The notes: generated from the sequence alone by a model not told the origin. Positions 16,471 to 23,524 are shown, counted from the first letter of the stretch. The stretch is 64,000 nt of DNA from Sinorhizobium sojae CCBAU 05684 (GCF_002288525.1 NZ_CP023067.1:1364001-1428000); one strand, 5' to 3'. Translations and numbers: made by a program.

Positions 16471-16875
16471 TTACTGTACAACCTGGACGACCGTGTAGGT
16501 CTCCGGGTCGACGATCACGCGCTTCTGATTGACAACCGCATAGGCGTAAGTGGGGTTTTCAGGAACCGGCGTCAACATCACCGTCCGCGGCAGGGGTTTG
16601 CCGACGACGATCGGCTGTTCGATCGTGATCGTCTCAGCCGGAATCGGCTGCTGCTCCACGTAGGTCACGACCGGTTTCGGCGGCGGAGAGAGGACCGCGC
16701 CAGCGGCCAGACCCACTGCGCCGCCGATGGCCGCTCCAACCGGCCCGCCGATGATCGCGCCGGTGGCGGCTCCGCCCGCGGCGCCGGTCACGGCAGCGTC
16801 ATTATCACCTGCAAGTGCGGGCGCGGCAAAGATACCGGCCGCGATCACAGAAGTTACAAAGATCTTGGCTTTCAT
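16471..16875 (-). CDS. Glycine-zipper DUF1236-like exported protein
   Basis: The 134-residue product starts at 16875 after GGGAG. A signal peptide (KAKIFVTSVIAAGIFAAPAL, cleavage near ALAGD) precedes a glycine-zipper membrane segment (GGAATGAIIGGPVGAAIGGA, about residues 34-62). A C-terminal DUF1236-like domain reads IVVGKPLPRTVMLTPVPENP and VNQKRVIVDPETYTVVQVVQ. A clear paralogue lies at 20926-21327. Probably envelope-associated; biochemical role unknown. Has an EcfG-like promoter. Confidence 0.85.
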   Translation of the reverse strand: MKAKIFVTSVIAAGIFAAPALAGDNDAAVTGAAGGAATGAIIGGPVGAAIGGAVGLAAGAVLSPPPKPVVTYVEQQPIPAETITIEQPIVVGKPLPRTVMLTPVPENPTYAYAVVNQKRVIVDPETYTVVQVVQ

Positions 16876-16907
16876 CTGTCGTACTCCCTTGCTATTCACG
16901 CCAGTAA

Positions 16908-16932
16908 AACTCTGATGGATTTCATTTGTTCC
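16908..16932 (-). promoter_or_regulatory. EcfG-like stress promoter (one mismatch)
   Basis: GGAAC, 16 bases, AGTT on the minus strand, ending 32 bases before the DUF1236-like gene. Fits the Sinorhizobium RpoE2 form GGAAC-N18-TT. Confidence 0.55.
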
Positions 16933-17196
16933 TTTATTTTGCTTTCGCGATGGAAAGCATGTAATAGTAACTTGCTGTTACTTGGTGGAATAAACTGTGA
17001 ATACGAGCATATTTGAGGCTGCCATTCTGTGGTGGCAACGTGGGGGTTCCGGTCCACCAGTGAACGCCATGCGGATGCCCTTCCGGCCATGCGCCTCTCC
17101 ACGGCACAATCCCCCACACGCGGGGCACCGCACTCGCGCCGCCCCTGCGAAGACCTATAAATTCGAAGCGCTATATTTTTTCGGCCGCAGCCGAAC

Positions 17197-17271
17197 TCAG
17201 CCCAGGCCGAAGAACGACAAGATAGCGATCACGATCACGATCAGGCCCACGAGATAAATGATCTGGTTCAT
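17197..17271 (-). CDS. 24-residue single-helix membrane peptide
   Basis: ATG at 17271 preceded by AAAGGAGGCAAC, a near-perfect ribosome site, and an exact EcfG promoter 23 bases upstream. The peptide NQIIYLVGLIVIVIAILSFF, ending GLG, is one continuous transmembrane helix. Very short, but promoter, ribosome site and hydrophobic pattern agree. Similar tiny membrane peptides occur in other rhizobia as I recall. Role unknown. Confidence 0.75.
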   Translation of the reverse strand: MNQIIYLVGLIVIVIAILSFFGLG

Positions 17272-17294
17272 GTTGCCTCCTTTCATGGCACATG

Positions 17295-17320
17295 AACGGG
17301 CGGCGCCACGGGTAGGTTCC
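17295..17320 (-). promoter_or_regulatory. EcfG-type stress promoter
   Basis: GGAAC (17316-17320), 17 bases, CGTT (17295-17298) on the minus strand, directly upstream of the 24-residue membrane peptide. Confidence 0.75.
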
Positions 17321-17486
17321 AAGAAACGGCTGTCAGGGCGGTTGTGTAGGGAGCGTGGCCCTAAGAGCTCAATCGATAATCAAACAAGGAAATGCACCCG
17401 ATGAGAGCTTTTCGAGCTTTTCGAGCCTATGCTCGCAATAGTGCACGTAAGTGTCGTGTCGTGCTTGGCCGCGCCTTGCGCGTCGC

Positions 17487-17717
17487 TCACCTCGTCACCT
17501 CATCTTGGCGCTCTTGGCAGGGTGCCCAGCCTCTGGTGAAGCCGACGCTCATCGCAATCTGAGCCAGCGCCAATTGCTCGCGCAGATGCTTGCAGTCGGC
17601 GAGGAGTGTCCGGATTGTCGCTTCCGCGTCACCGCCGTGCCAGGCAAGTGCTGACGCGACCTCATCCATCCATGCGTCGAATTCCTCGATCTCGGAAGTT
17701 TGCTTCTCAGCAGACAT
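17487..17717 (-). CDS. Small hypothetical protein, 76 residues
   Basis: The ATG at 17717 follows GAAGGAGACGTC. The product is soluble and mostly helical (SEIEEFDAWMDEVASALAWH, TIRTLLADCKHLREQLALAQ). No family recognised. It lies 107 bases after the last gene of the ku operon in the same direction and could be cotranscribed. Confidence 0.6.
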   Translation of the reverse strand: MSAEKQTSEIEEFDAWMDEVASALAWHGGDAEATIRTLLADCKHLREQLALAQIAMSVGFTRGWAPCQERQDEVTR

Positions 17718-17824
17718 GACGTCTCCTTCTCCGCGCTCGCACGAAGTCCTTTGCCCCGCAGATTCTCAGATTGGCGATTGCACCGCCGATGCATGTTCTT
17801 ATTATGTTCTCATCGTCGCTGGAG

Positions 17825-18088
17825 TCAATGCGGCGCCCAATACTGCTTTTCTCTTTCCAACAGCCCAACAGCTTGCGCTTGCATGTCGAGGCACAAACTC
17901 TCGTACCAAGGAATATAGGCTTCTCGGGCGGGATCTTTGCGCAGCTCCTCGATCTTCATCGCCGCAACCGCATACGACTCGAAAAGCCGGTCTAGCTCGG
18001 GGCTTTTTACCGAGCGAAGTTGCTCTTGATGAAGGGGCAGAGCCAGAGCCAAGCGGGCTCTGCCGTTGCGCATTAATGACATTCCCAT
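17825..18088 (-). CDS. Hypothetical third gene of the ku operon, 87 residues
   Basis: The open frame overlaps the end of the downstream ku gene; a TTG at 18103 shares bases with the ku stop, and ATGs lie at 18088, 18082 and 18073. The start is uncertain; 18088 is given. The product is helical (SPELDRLFESYAVAAMKIEE, REAYIPWYESLCLDMQAQAV). No known domain. The overlap argues for translational coupling with ku and possibly a role in the same process. Confidence 0.5.
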   Translation of the reverse strand: MGMSLMRNGRARLALALPLHQEQLRSVKSPELDRLFESYAVAAMKIEELRKDPAREAYIPWYESLCLDMQAQAVGLLEREKQYWAPH

Positions 18089-18099
18089 CACTGTTGCGG

Positions 18100-18918
18100 T
18101 CAAGAGGCCTTGCGGCCCGGCTTCTTGCCTTCGAGGCTTTGCTTTAGAGCCGACATCAGGTCAATGATGTTTCCTCTCTCTGCCGGTTCTGCGCCGCCTT
18201 TGGGCTTGGCGGCCTTGACGGGCTTCGTCGCCTTCCGCTTCTTCTCGATGATCTCGAGTAGTTTTTCCTGGACAGGGTCGCGGACCATGTTGGTCGTCCA
18301 CGGTTTCCGCTGTTGCTCGATGAGCTTGACGATCAGCGGCAGCATCTCCGGGTCGGCCTTCTCGTCAATGTCCTCGAAATAGGCTTCCTCCTTGCGAACC
18401 TCGTCGCCGTACCGGAGTGTCCACACAACGATGCCCCTGCCGCATGGCTCCAGCATCACGGCTCGCTCTCGGCGACCGATCACCAGCCGCGATATGCCGA
18501 CGACTTTCTCCGCTACCATGGCATCGCGGATCACGCTGAATGCTTCGTGGCCGACCTCGTCCGAGGGCGACAGGTAATGCGGCTTCTCAAGCCAGATCCA
18601 TTCGATGCTGTCGCGCGGAACGAACTTTTCGATGTCAATGGTCCTGACACTTTCGAGCGCCACACTTTTCAACTCCTCATCCTCGATCACAAGGAAGTCG
18701 TTCTCGCCGCGTTCATAGCCTTTTGCCTCGTCGTCGTCGTCCACGTCCTTACCGGTGACGGAGTCCACATACTTTGAGACGATCCGGTGGTTTGTCTTTC
18801 GGTTCAGGGTGTGGAAGCGGACCTTCTCTGACTCGCTGGTCGCAGGCATCATCGAAACCGGGCAGGTGACGAGCGAAAGTTTCAGGTAGCCTTTCCAGTA
18901 AGAACGTGGGGGCGCCAT
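18100..18918 (-). CDS. ku: Non-homologous end joining protein Ku (second of pair)
   Basis: A 272-residue bacterial Ku. The core beta-barrel runs from YWKGYLKLSLVTCPVSM through FHTLNRKTNHRIVSKYVDS and GYERGENDFLVIEDEELKSV to MLEPCGRGIVVWTLRYGDEV. A basic tail (about 225-270, Lys/Arg/Pro-rich) may bind DNA or recruit LigD. Ku rings clamp double-strand ends and recruit the ligase-polymerase. It starts 13 bases after the upstream ku stop, with GGGAGGTGAATC inside the end of that gene. No ligD is in the window. Two non-identical Ku proteins suggest a heterodimer, as described for Sinorhizobium. Confidence 0.93.
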   Translation of the reverse strand: MAPPRSYWKGYLKLSLVTCPVSMMPATSESEKVRFHTLNRKTNHRIVSKYVDSVTGKDVDDDDEAKGYERGENDFLVIEDEELKSVALESVRTIDIEKFVPRDSIEWIWLEKPHYLSPSDEVGHEAFSVIRDAMVAEKVVGISRLVIGRRERAVMLEPCGRGIVVWTLRYGDEVRKEEAYFEDIDEKADPEMLPLIVKLIEQQRKPWTTNMVRDPVQEKLLEIIEKKRKATKPVKAAKPKGGAEPAERGNIIDLMSALKQSLEGKKPGRKAS

Positions 18919-18930
18919 GATTCACCTCCC

Positions 18931-19848
18931 TCAGCTTGCGCGGCGATGCGGAGTGGACGCTCGCTTCGCCTTCGCTGCTGTCTTCGCTTTTGCTGCGGTC
19001 GAGCGGGCAGTCTTCGCTCTGCCCTTGGCCGCACCTGCCTTCGCGGTTCGCCGCTTCGGCTCGGACGCTGCCTTTATGCCGGCGCTCTGGCGCAGAGCCT
19101 CGAGCAGTTCGTTGGGTTTAGAGACCTTCGGCGGCGCGCGTGTCGGCAGGGCCTTGCCTTCGAGCTTAGCCTTGACCAGTTCGGCGAGCGCAGCCTCGTA
19201 CCGGTCGTCGAACTCCTCGGCCGAGTACGTGCCCTTCTTCATGCCGATGATGTGCTTTGCAAGGTCAAGCATCTCGCCTTCGATCTTCATCTCCGGAATT
19301 TCCTTGAAGGCGTCTTTCGCGCTTCGCACCTCGTATTCGAAGTTCAGCGTGGTGGCGATCAGCCCTTTCCCGTGCGGCCGCACAAGGACGGTGCGCACGC
19401 GCCGGAAAAGGACCGCTTGCGCAATTCCGGCGACCTGCGTCTTCCGCATGCCGTCGCGCAGAAGAGTGAAGGCCTCAGCACCCATCTTGTCCGGCGTCAA
19501 ATAATAAGGCTTGTCGAAGTAGACCTTGTCGATTTCGTCACAGGTGATGAAAGCCTGGACGCGCAGTGTCTTGTCGCTCTCCGGGACCGCCGACTTCACT
19601 TCCTCGGGATCAAGAACGACATATCTGTCCTTGTCGATTTCGTAGCCCTTGACCTGGTCGTCTTTCTCCACCGTATTGCCGGTTTCGCTGTCGACAAATT
19701 CGCGCTTCACCCGGTTTCCGGTGGCTCGGTTGACGGTGTGGAAGGAGATCCGCTCTGAGGTCGAGGTGGCTGTGTAGAGCGCCACCGGCGCGGTCACCTC
19801 ACCAAATTTGAGATAGCCCTTCCATTGGGCGCGTGCCGCGGCTGCCAT
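18931..19848 (-). CDS. ku: Non-homologous end joining protein Ku (first of pair)
   Basis: A 305-residue Ku: QWKGYLKFGEVTAPVALYTA, FHTVNRATGNRVKREFVDSE, GYEIDKDRYVVLDPEEVKSA, VLVRPHGKGLIATTLNFEYE. It has an unusually long Ala/Lys C-terminal tail (about 250-305, KAKTAAKAKRAS) like the DNA-binding lysine-rich extensions of some mycobacterial Ku proteins. The ATG follows CAGGAG. First gene of an operon with the second ku and an 87-residue hypothetical, behind an EcfG-like promoter, so end joining is probably raised in starvation or general stress. Confidence 0.93.
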   Translation of the reverse strand: MAAAARAQWKGYLKFGEVTAPVALYTATSTSERISFHTVNRATGNRVKREFVDSETGNTVEKDDQVKGYEIDKDRYVVLDPEEVKSAVPESDKTLRVQAFITCDEIDKVYFDKPYYLTPDKMGAEAFTLLRDGMRKTQVAGIAQAVLFRRVRTVLVRPHGKGLIATTLNFEYEVRSAKDAFKEIPEMKIEGEMLDLAKHIIGMKKGTYSAEEFDDRYEAALAELVKAKLEGKALPTRAPPKVSKPNELLEALRQSAGIKAASEPKRRTAKAGAAKGRAKTARSTAAKAKTAAKAKRASTPHRRAS

Positions 19849-19886
19849 GACTCACTCCTGACGCAATTGCGTGAACTGAGCGAGTC

Positions 19887-19912
19887 AACCGAATCACTTT
19901 CGCCTTTGTTCC
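19887..19912 (-). promoter_or_regulatory. EcfG-like stress promoter of the ku operon (one mismatch)
   Basis: GGAAC (19908-19912), 17 bases, GGTT on the minus strand, ending 38 bases before the first ku ATG. Fits GGAAC-N19-TT, a form accepted for Sinorhizobium RpoE2. Confidence 0.6.
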
Positions 19913-19932
19913 GATTTGAGAAACGAATATTT

Positions 19933-20124
19933 TCAAGGATATTCTAAATTATCCTCAAGGCGGATGGACGCGGTCTCGCTACCTTCGTCCGGCTCATGGA
20001 AGGGCAGAAAGCCGTATTGCTCGAGCCACTCGCGAACGAAGAGGCGGATTGCCTCGTCTCGCGTTATCTGAAGTTGTTCGCAGGCGACAGCGAGCGCCGC
20101 CTCAATGGTCTCGTCAAAGGTCAT
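19933..20124 (-). CDS. Small helical protein, 63 residues, possibly ribbon-helix-helix-like
   Basis: The ATG at 20124 follows TAGGAAAAACGA. The product (TFDETIEAALAVACEQLQIT, RDEAIRLFVREWLEQYGFLP) has two predicted helices with an acidic C-terminus. The helix-turn-helix spacing recalls antitoxin-like proteins, but no beta strand or toxin neighbour is visible. Family not recognised. Confidence 0.55.
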   Translation of the reverse strand: MTFDETIEAALAVACEQLQITRDEAIRLFVREWLEQYGFLPFHEPDEGSETASIRLEDNLEYP

Positions 20125-20366
20125 TCGTTTTTCCTACGCACTACAAAGCACCAGCCGAGCCCCAGAGCTTGCCCAGTGGGATGCGGGGGCGATGGCTCTG
20201 GGGCCGCTGGCCCACGCCGGAGGGGGACTCTGCCGACGCGGATTCTTATGGATTGAGGGTCTCACAGAGCACGCCACGGTCAAGGATTAGGGGTATCACT
20301 CAAACGGAGTATTTGATTTCATTGGTCTTTCCGCCATTCTGGGACCAGCCGAGGAGGGGCAGGTGG
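20125..20366. other. Stretch without a recognised gene
   Basis: No EcfG motif, palindromic repeat, tRNA or protein-like frame with a ribosome site was seen here. It precedes a doubtful small membrane protein frame. Confidence 0.3.
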
Positions 20367-20606
20367 GTGATATTCGATCAGGAGACGGTTCTCGGTCTGT
20401 TAGCTGGCATCGTCGTTGGATTGCCGGCCTACTTTGCGGCGTCAGCCTTTACTCGCCGTGGTCGACCTGCACATGCGCCGCAGAGATTGCCGCTGCGCAG
20501 GAAGCATAGAGTTCGATTCCCAGCGTCGCCGTTGCCGCGGCAATTGCTGTGGTTCTGCTCAGAGGACGTGGCGCGGGAAGCCGGATGGCGGAACGCGTAT
20601 CGCTGA
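20367..20606 (+). CDS. Possible small membrane protein with GTG start, 79 residues
   Basis: A GTG at 20367 is preceded by GAGGAGGGGCAGG. The frame reads IFDQETVLGLLAGIVVGLPA then YFAASAFTRRG, one convincing transmembrane helix, followed by a very basic tail that looks less natural. It may be a short peptide with a decayed C-terminus, or chance. No family. Confidence 0.3.
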   Translation: MIFDQETVLGLLAGIVVGLPAYFAASAFTRRGRPAHAPQRLPLRRKHRVRFPASPLPRQLLWFCSEDVAREAGWRNAYR

Positions 20607-20925
20607 GGCTCTGCCGACCTGAGCGTTAATGCTCATGGCACGCGCTTCATCGAAGAAACCGCCCGATGAACCGCCCGATGAACCGCCCGATTCCAGCGCC
20701 GCCCGTCGACCCGTGCCGACGCTCGTCGACAAACCGCCGAACGGGGCGGAATGGGAGCGCGATTCACTTTCCCATTCCCAGCGTTCTCAAGAATTTTGGG
20801 AGCCGCCTAAGTTATTGAAAATGAAGGTATTCCCACGTTCACAGCGATTGCCCCTACTACGTAGGGGGAGGCGTCTGGGAACGCCATCCCCCGATAGAGA
20901 AGGAGTAGAACGTGATCAGACGCCG
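20607..20925 (+). other. Low-information stretch with a doubtful frame and a 12-bp tandem repeat
   Basis: A plus-strand frame from ATG 20635 (ARASSKKPPDEPPDEPPDSS) lacks a ribosome site and runs into the antisense of the next gene. Its PPDE repeat comes from 2.9 copies of AACCGCCCGATG at 20657-20691. A CCCCTACTACGTAGGGG palindrome lies near 20850. Nothing else is supported. Confidence 0.3.
20657..20691 (+). repeat. 12-bp tandem repeat, 2.9 copies
   Basis: The unit AACCGCCCGATG is repeated without mismatch. If translated it gives Pro-Pro-Asp-Glu repeats. Confidence 0.7.
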
Positions 20926-21327
20926 TCAGTTAATGACCTGCACAACCGTACGCGACTTCGGCTCCACAATAACCCGCTGCTCGTTAACGACAGCAAATGA
21001 ATATTCCGGCGCCTCGGGAATGGGCGTCAGAACGACTGTTTCCGGAATCGGTTTTCCGACCACTACCCGTTCCTGAACCACAACAGACGAAGGCGCAGGC
21101 ATTTGTTCTACCCGGGTGACTACCTCTGGCGGAGGCGGGGTAAGGGCTCCACCGAGCGTGGCGCCAACCACTGCGCCTACGCCGGCGCCAATCGGGCCGC
21201 CGAGAATGGCGCCCGTTGCTGCTCCACCCACCATGCCTGTAGTTGCGTTTTTGCCATCGCTCTGCTGAGCGAAAGCAGTTCCCGCCACAAGCGTGGCTGC
21301 TGCAGTAACAATCATAAGCTTCTTCAT
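20926..21327 (-). CDS. Glycine-zipper DUF1236-like exported protein, paralogue
   Basis: A 133-residue protein laid out like the one at 16471: signal peptide (KKLMIVTAAATLVAGTAFAQ), glycine zipper (GGAATGAILGGPIGAGVGAV), then VVVGKPIPETVVLTPIPEAP and NEQRVIVEPKSRTVVQVIN. The shared order and C-terminus show duplication followed by divergence. The ATG follows AAAGGATAG. An exact EcfG promoter lies 30 bases upstream. Confidence 0.85.
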   Translation of the reverse strand: MKKLMIVTAAATLVAGTAFAQQSDGKNATTGMVGGAATGAILGGPIGAGVGAVVGATLGGALTPPPPEVVTRVEQMPAPSSVVVQERVVVGKPIPETVVLTPIPEAPEYSFAVVNEQRVIVEPKSRTVVQVIN

Positions 21328-21357
21328 AGTTCTATCCTTTCGTTGAAGTCGCCCGTT

Positions 21358-21382
21358 AACGATAGGGTGCCGAAACAGTTCC
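21358..21382 (-). promoter_or_regulatory. EcfG-type stress promoter
   Basis: GGAAC (21378-21382), 16 bases, CGTT (21358-21361) on the minus strand, upstream of the second glycine-zipper gene. Confidence 0.75.
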
Positions 21383-21497
21383 AGTATTCAGACTTAGGTC
21401 CGACGGAATAACGGCGAAAGACGCAATCACAGTGAGACGTATGGCCTCGCAGTATTTCGGTATCCACCGGATGCTTCGAAATTGAAGGAGAAAATAC

Positions 21498-21713
21498 TTG
21501 ATTAGAAAATCGCATCGCACCCAAGGCGGGCCATTCCCGGGCCGCGGAGCCGCACCCGAGATGAAGCACGACTTCCATCTGCCTCGCGGTCAGCGGGCCG
21601 GTTTTGAGAAGCTGAACGAACTCGCAGCGATGCGGCCGACGGTCGTGGATGCCGGCTCGCTCGTCGCTGCGAACGATAATCGCGCAGGGAAAAAAGAGGA
21701 GAACGCTGCTTGA
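21498..21713 (+). CDS. Hypothetical protein with ANDNR tail, TTG start
   Basis: TTG at 21498 is preceded by AAGGAG at seven bases, and no in-frame ATG lies nearby upstream. The 71-residue product is basic and disordered in the first third and ends SLVAANDNRAGKKEENAA. The ANDNR motif is common in short rhizobial proteins of unknown role. Its TGA overlaps the TTG of the next gene. Confidence 0.5.
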   Translation: MIRKSHRTQGGPFPGRGAAPEMKHDFHLPRGQRAGFEKLNELAAMRPTVVDAGSLVAANDNRAGKKEENAA

Positions 21714-22213
21714 CCAGATCCACCGCAGAACACCGCGCAGCTGTAGAAGCCTGGCGTGCCACAGCACCAAAGCACGACCATCAGATATTTGGCAGGAAGC
21801 TGAAGGCCGAGAAGCCCAGACACCGAGGCCTATCAGAACTGTCAGCGCTGCCTGCAATGCGGAGCCGGCCGAACGGTGTCGCCGAAGGTGTGCCGGCAGA
21901 GCCGGATACGCAGATATCAAGCAACTGGCGCTTGACGCCGGCGAACGACAACAGGCTGCCGGAAGACGGCTTTGGGAATGAGCGCGCCGTGGAGATCATC
22001 CCATCCGAACAAGAACTAGAAAATTCGTTAGCCGAACTCAGCATGAGGTATCGCCAGCAGCCGATGATGCCAGCCGGTGGTCGGCATGAGGCGCAGCGGG
22101 CGAGCAAGGAGATCCATGCTATTCCAGTTGAGGGTGACTTCGTCTACGGCACACACGTCGATGAAGACGGTAACTCCCATAAGGTTATTACCCGCACCCC
22201 TTCACCTTCATAG
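21710..22213 (+). CDS. Hypothetical protein with internal ANDNR motif, TTG start
   Basis: A 167-residue product whose TTG overlaps the previous stop (TTGA), with GAGGAG ten bases before. It contains STAEHRAAVEAWRATAPKHD, then PANDNRLPEDG, and a C-terminal acidic segment with EGDFVYGTHVDEDGNSHKVI. It shares the ANDNR motif with its neighbour, hinting at a common origin or partner. Soluble, no known family. Confidence 0.5.
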   Translation: MTRSTAEHRAAVEAWRATAPKHDHQIFGRKLKAEKPRHRGLSELSALPAMRSRPNGVAEGVPAEPDTQISSNWRLTPANDNRLPEDGFGNERAVEIIPSEQELENSLAELSMRYRQQPMMPAGGRHEAQRASKEIHAIPVEGDFVYGTHVDEDGNSHKVITRTPSPS

Positions 22214-22524
22214 GGTTACGACTTGCGAGAAACTTCCCGCTTCTCCGGTTCGACGCCGTATTCGGCCAACGCCATTTCAGGCAGCATAGCTGTCGCCCCA
22301 CCACCTTCCGGGCGCACAGACTAGTTGCGACGGACGCTCGGCCAGCGATGAGCCGGGCGAAACTATCTGCGAGTTATCCATGGTTCCTCATGGGCATCTT
22401 CGCCGGGATTGGCCACCTGCCACATAGGCAGCGTACCGTCTGCAGCGGTCGGCCATCCCACCTATCGTACCCACCTACGCCTCTCTACGATGCGCACCCT
22501 TGGTGGTCACTTATCAGCCCAACT
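22214..22524. other. Stretch without a recognised gene
   Basis: Only short frames without ribosome sites or protein-like composition. No tRNA, repeat or EcfG promoter seen. Confidence 0.4.
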
Positions 22525-22713
22525 CTAATACCGCCACCTGGGCGGCCGTTTTGCATTATGCTGCAGCTCGGAAGCTGTGGCGAACCGGCCGAATAGCCGA
22601 CGAAGTCGGACCTCTTCTTGTTCACCCAATTGATGTTGTTGGCAAAATTCTCGGACGTTCCAAACCTTGGTAACGGTGTGCTTCGAAAGCTTTTCGGCTT
22701 CGACATGCTCCAT
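22525..22713 (-). CDS. Small hypothetical protein, 62 residues
   Basis: The ATG at 22713 follows GGGAGGAGCAAG, a strong site. The product (SKHTVTKVWNVREFCQQHQL, EEVRLRRLFGRFATASELQH) is basic and helical, ending RPPRWRY, and could bind nucleic acid. No family recognised. The longer frame to 22839 lacks support. A TATAAT-like box lies about 35 bases upstream. Confidence 0.65.
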   Translation of the reverse strand: MEHVEAEKLSKHTVTKVWNVREFCQQHQLGEQEEVRLRRLFGRFATASELQHNAKRPPRWRY

Positions 22714-22887
22714 CTTGCTCCTCCCAGGCAGGTGGACGGTCAGACTATTATACCAAAGTCTAATGAAGCAAGGTCTAAAGTATAACCGATCGCCTTTTTT
22801 CCAATTGCCTGGCGCCACCCTCCTCTTGGCGACGGGCAATCATCGGCAGGTCGAGCGGCTACTCCCTGCCGCTTCTTGTTTCGACTC

Positions 22888-22922
22888 TGAGAAGAAAAGC
22901 CTGCCGCTGAGGACGGCAGGCT
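22888..22922 (-). terminator. Minus-strand rho-independent terminator
   Basis: AGCCTGCCG/CGGCAGGCT stem with a seven-base loop, followed on the minus strand by TTTTCTTCTC. It ends either the DUF3606 transcript, 160 bases downstream of its stop, or a separate small RNA. Confidence 0.7.
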
Positions 22923-22980
22923 AGATCGGGGACGCGTTACCCTGCGATGCGTGGGAGGAAATCGCATCGACTGTTTCTTG
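22888..22980 (-). ncRNA. Candidate small RNA with anti-Shine-Dalgarno loop
   Basis: Upstream of the terminator a CGATGCG/CGCATCG hairpin (22945-22969) presents the loop ATTTCCTCCCA, complementary to ribosome binding sites. A TATAAT box lies at 22986-22991, putting a start near 22979 and giving an RNA of about 90 nt; no good -35 was found at 17 bases. C/U-rich loops of this kind are known in several alphaproteobacterial sRNAs. It could instead be the 3' part of the DUF3606 mRNA. Confidence 0.4.
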
Positions 22981-23082
22981 TATATATTATACGTGCCTAA
23001 AAATAAAGCATTTTCGCAAATGCCTGTCTAGGCGGCACAGCCAAACTGTCAGGTCCGCAATTGGTCGACCTAGTCGCTTACA

Positions 23083-23265
23083 TTAACCGTTCAGACGACT
23101 GGCCGCTTTATCGGCAGCGTCGCGGTCGTTGCCATGCTGCTTGATGATGCGGCGTGCGTCCGCAGCAGTAATGCCGTGCTTCTTTGCGAAATAGGCAACC
23201 TCGTACTTCTGAGTACCTGAGACGAGGCGGCGGTCTGCTGCGGTTTTCGTTTTGTCGTCTGCCAT
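23083..23265 (-). CDS. DUF3606 domain protein
   Basis: A 60-residue protein with the ATG at 23265 after AAAGGAGGCCTTAG. The sequence (VSGTQKYEVAYFAKKHGITA, ADARRIIKQHGNDRDAADKA) matches the DUF3606 pattern, a short helical domain found in rhizobial stress proteins. Function unknown. An exact EcfG promoter lies 29 bases upstream. Confidence 0.85.
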   Translation of the reverse strand: MADDKTKTAADRRLVSGTQKYEVAYFAKKHGITAADARRIIKQHGNDRDAADKAASRLNG

Positions 23266-23294
23266 CTAAGGCCTCCTTTCATTGACTAACGAAC

Positions 23295-23319
23295 AACGCG
23301 GACGGGAATCGCAGGTTCC
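23295..23319 (-). promoter_or_regulatory. EcfG-type stress promoter
   Basis: GGAAC (23315-23319), 16 bases, CGTT (23295-23298) on the minus strand, upstream of the DUF3606 gene. Confidence 0.78.
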
Positions 23320-23524
23320 GTATACAGCCAGAACTGCATGGCACCGCCTCTATGACACTCCAAGATAATGCTAATGGCCGGCTGAAGAGAGCGCGCCGAA
23401 ACTACCACGAGGATTGGATGAAAAGTTCGGGGTCGAACCACCAGCCTTGAGTTAACCGAAGTTCCCGTGGCGACTCGATGCTCCGGCAAAACGCCAAATT
23501 CTTCGCTAAGTGCTTGAAATCTTT

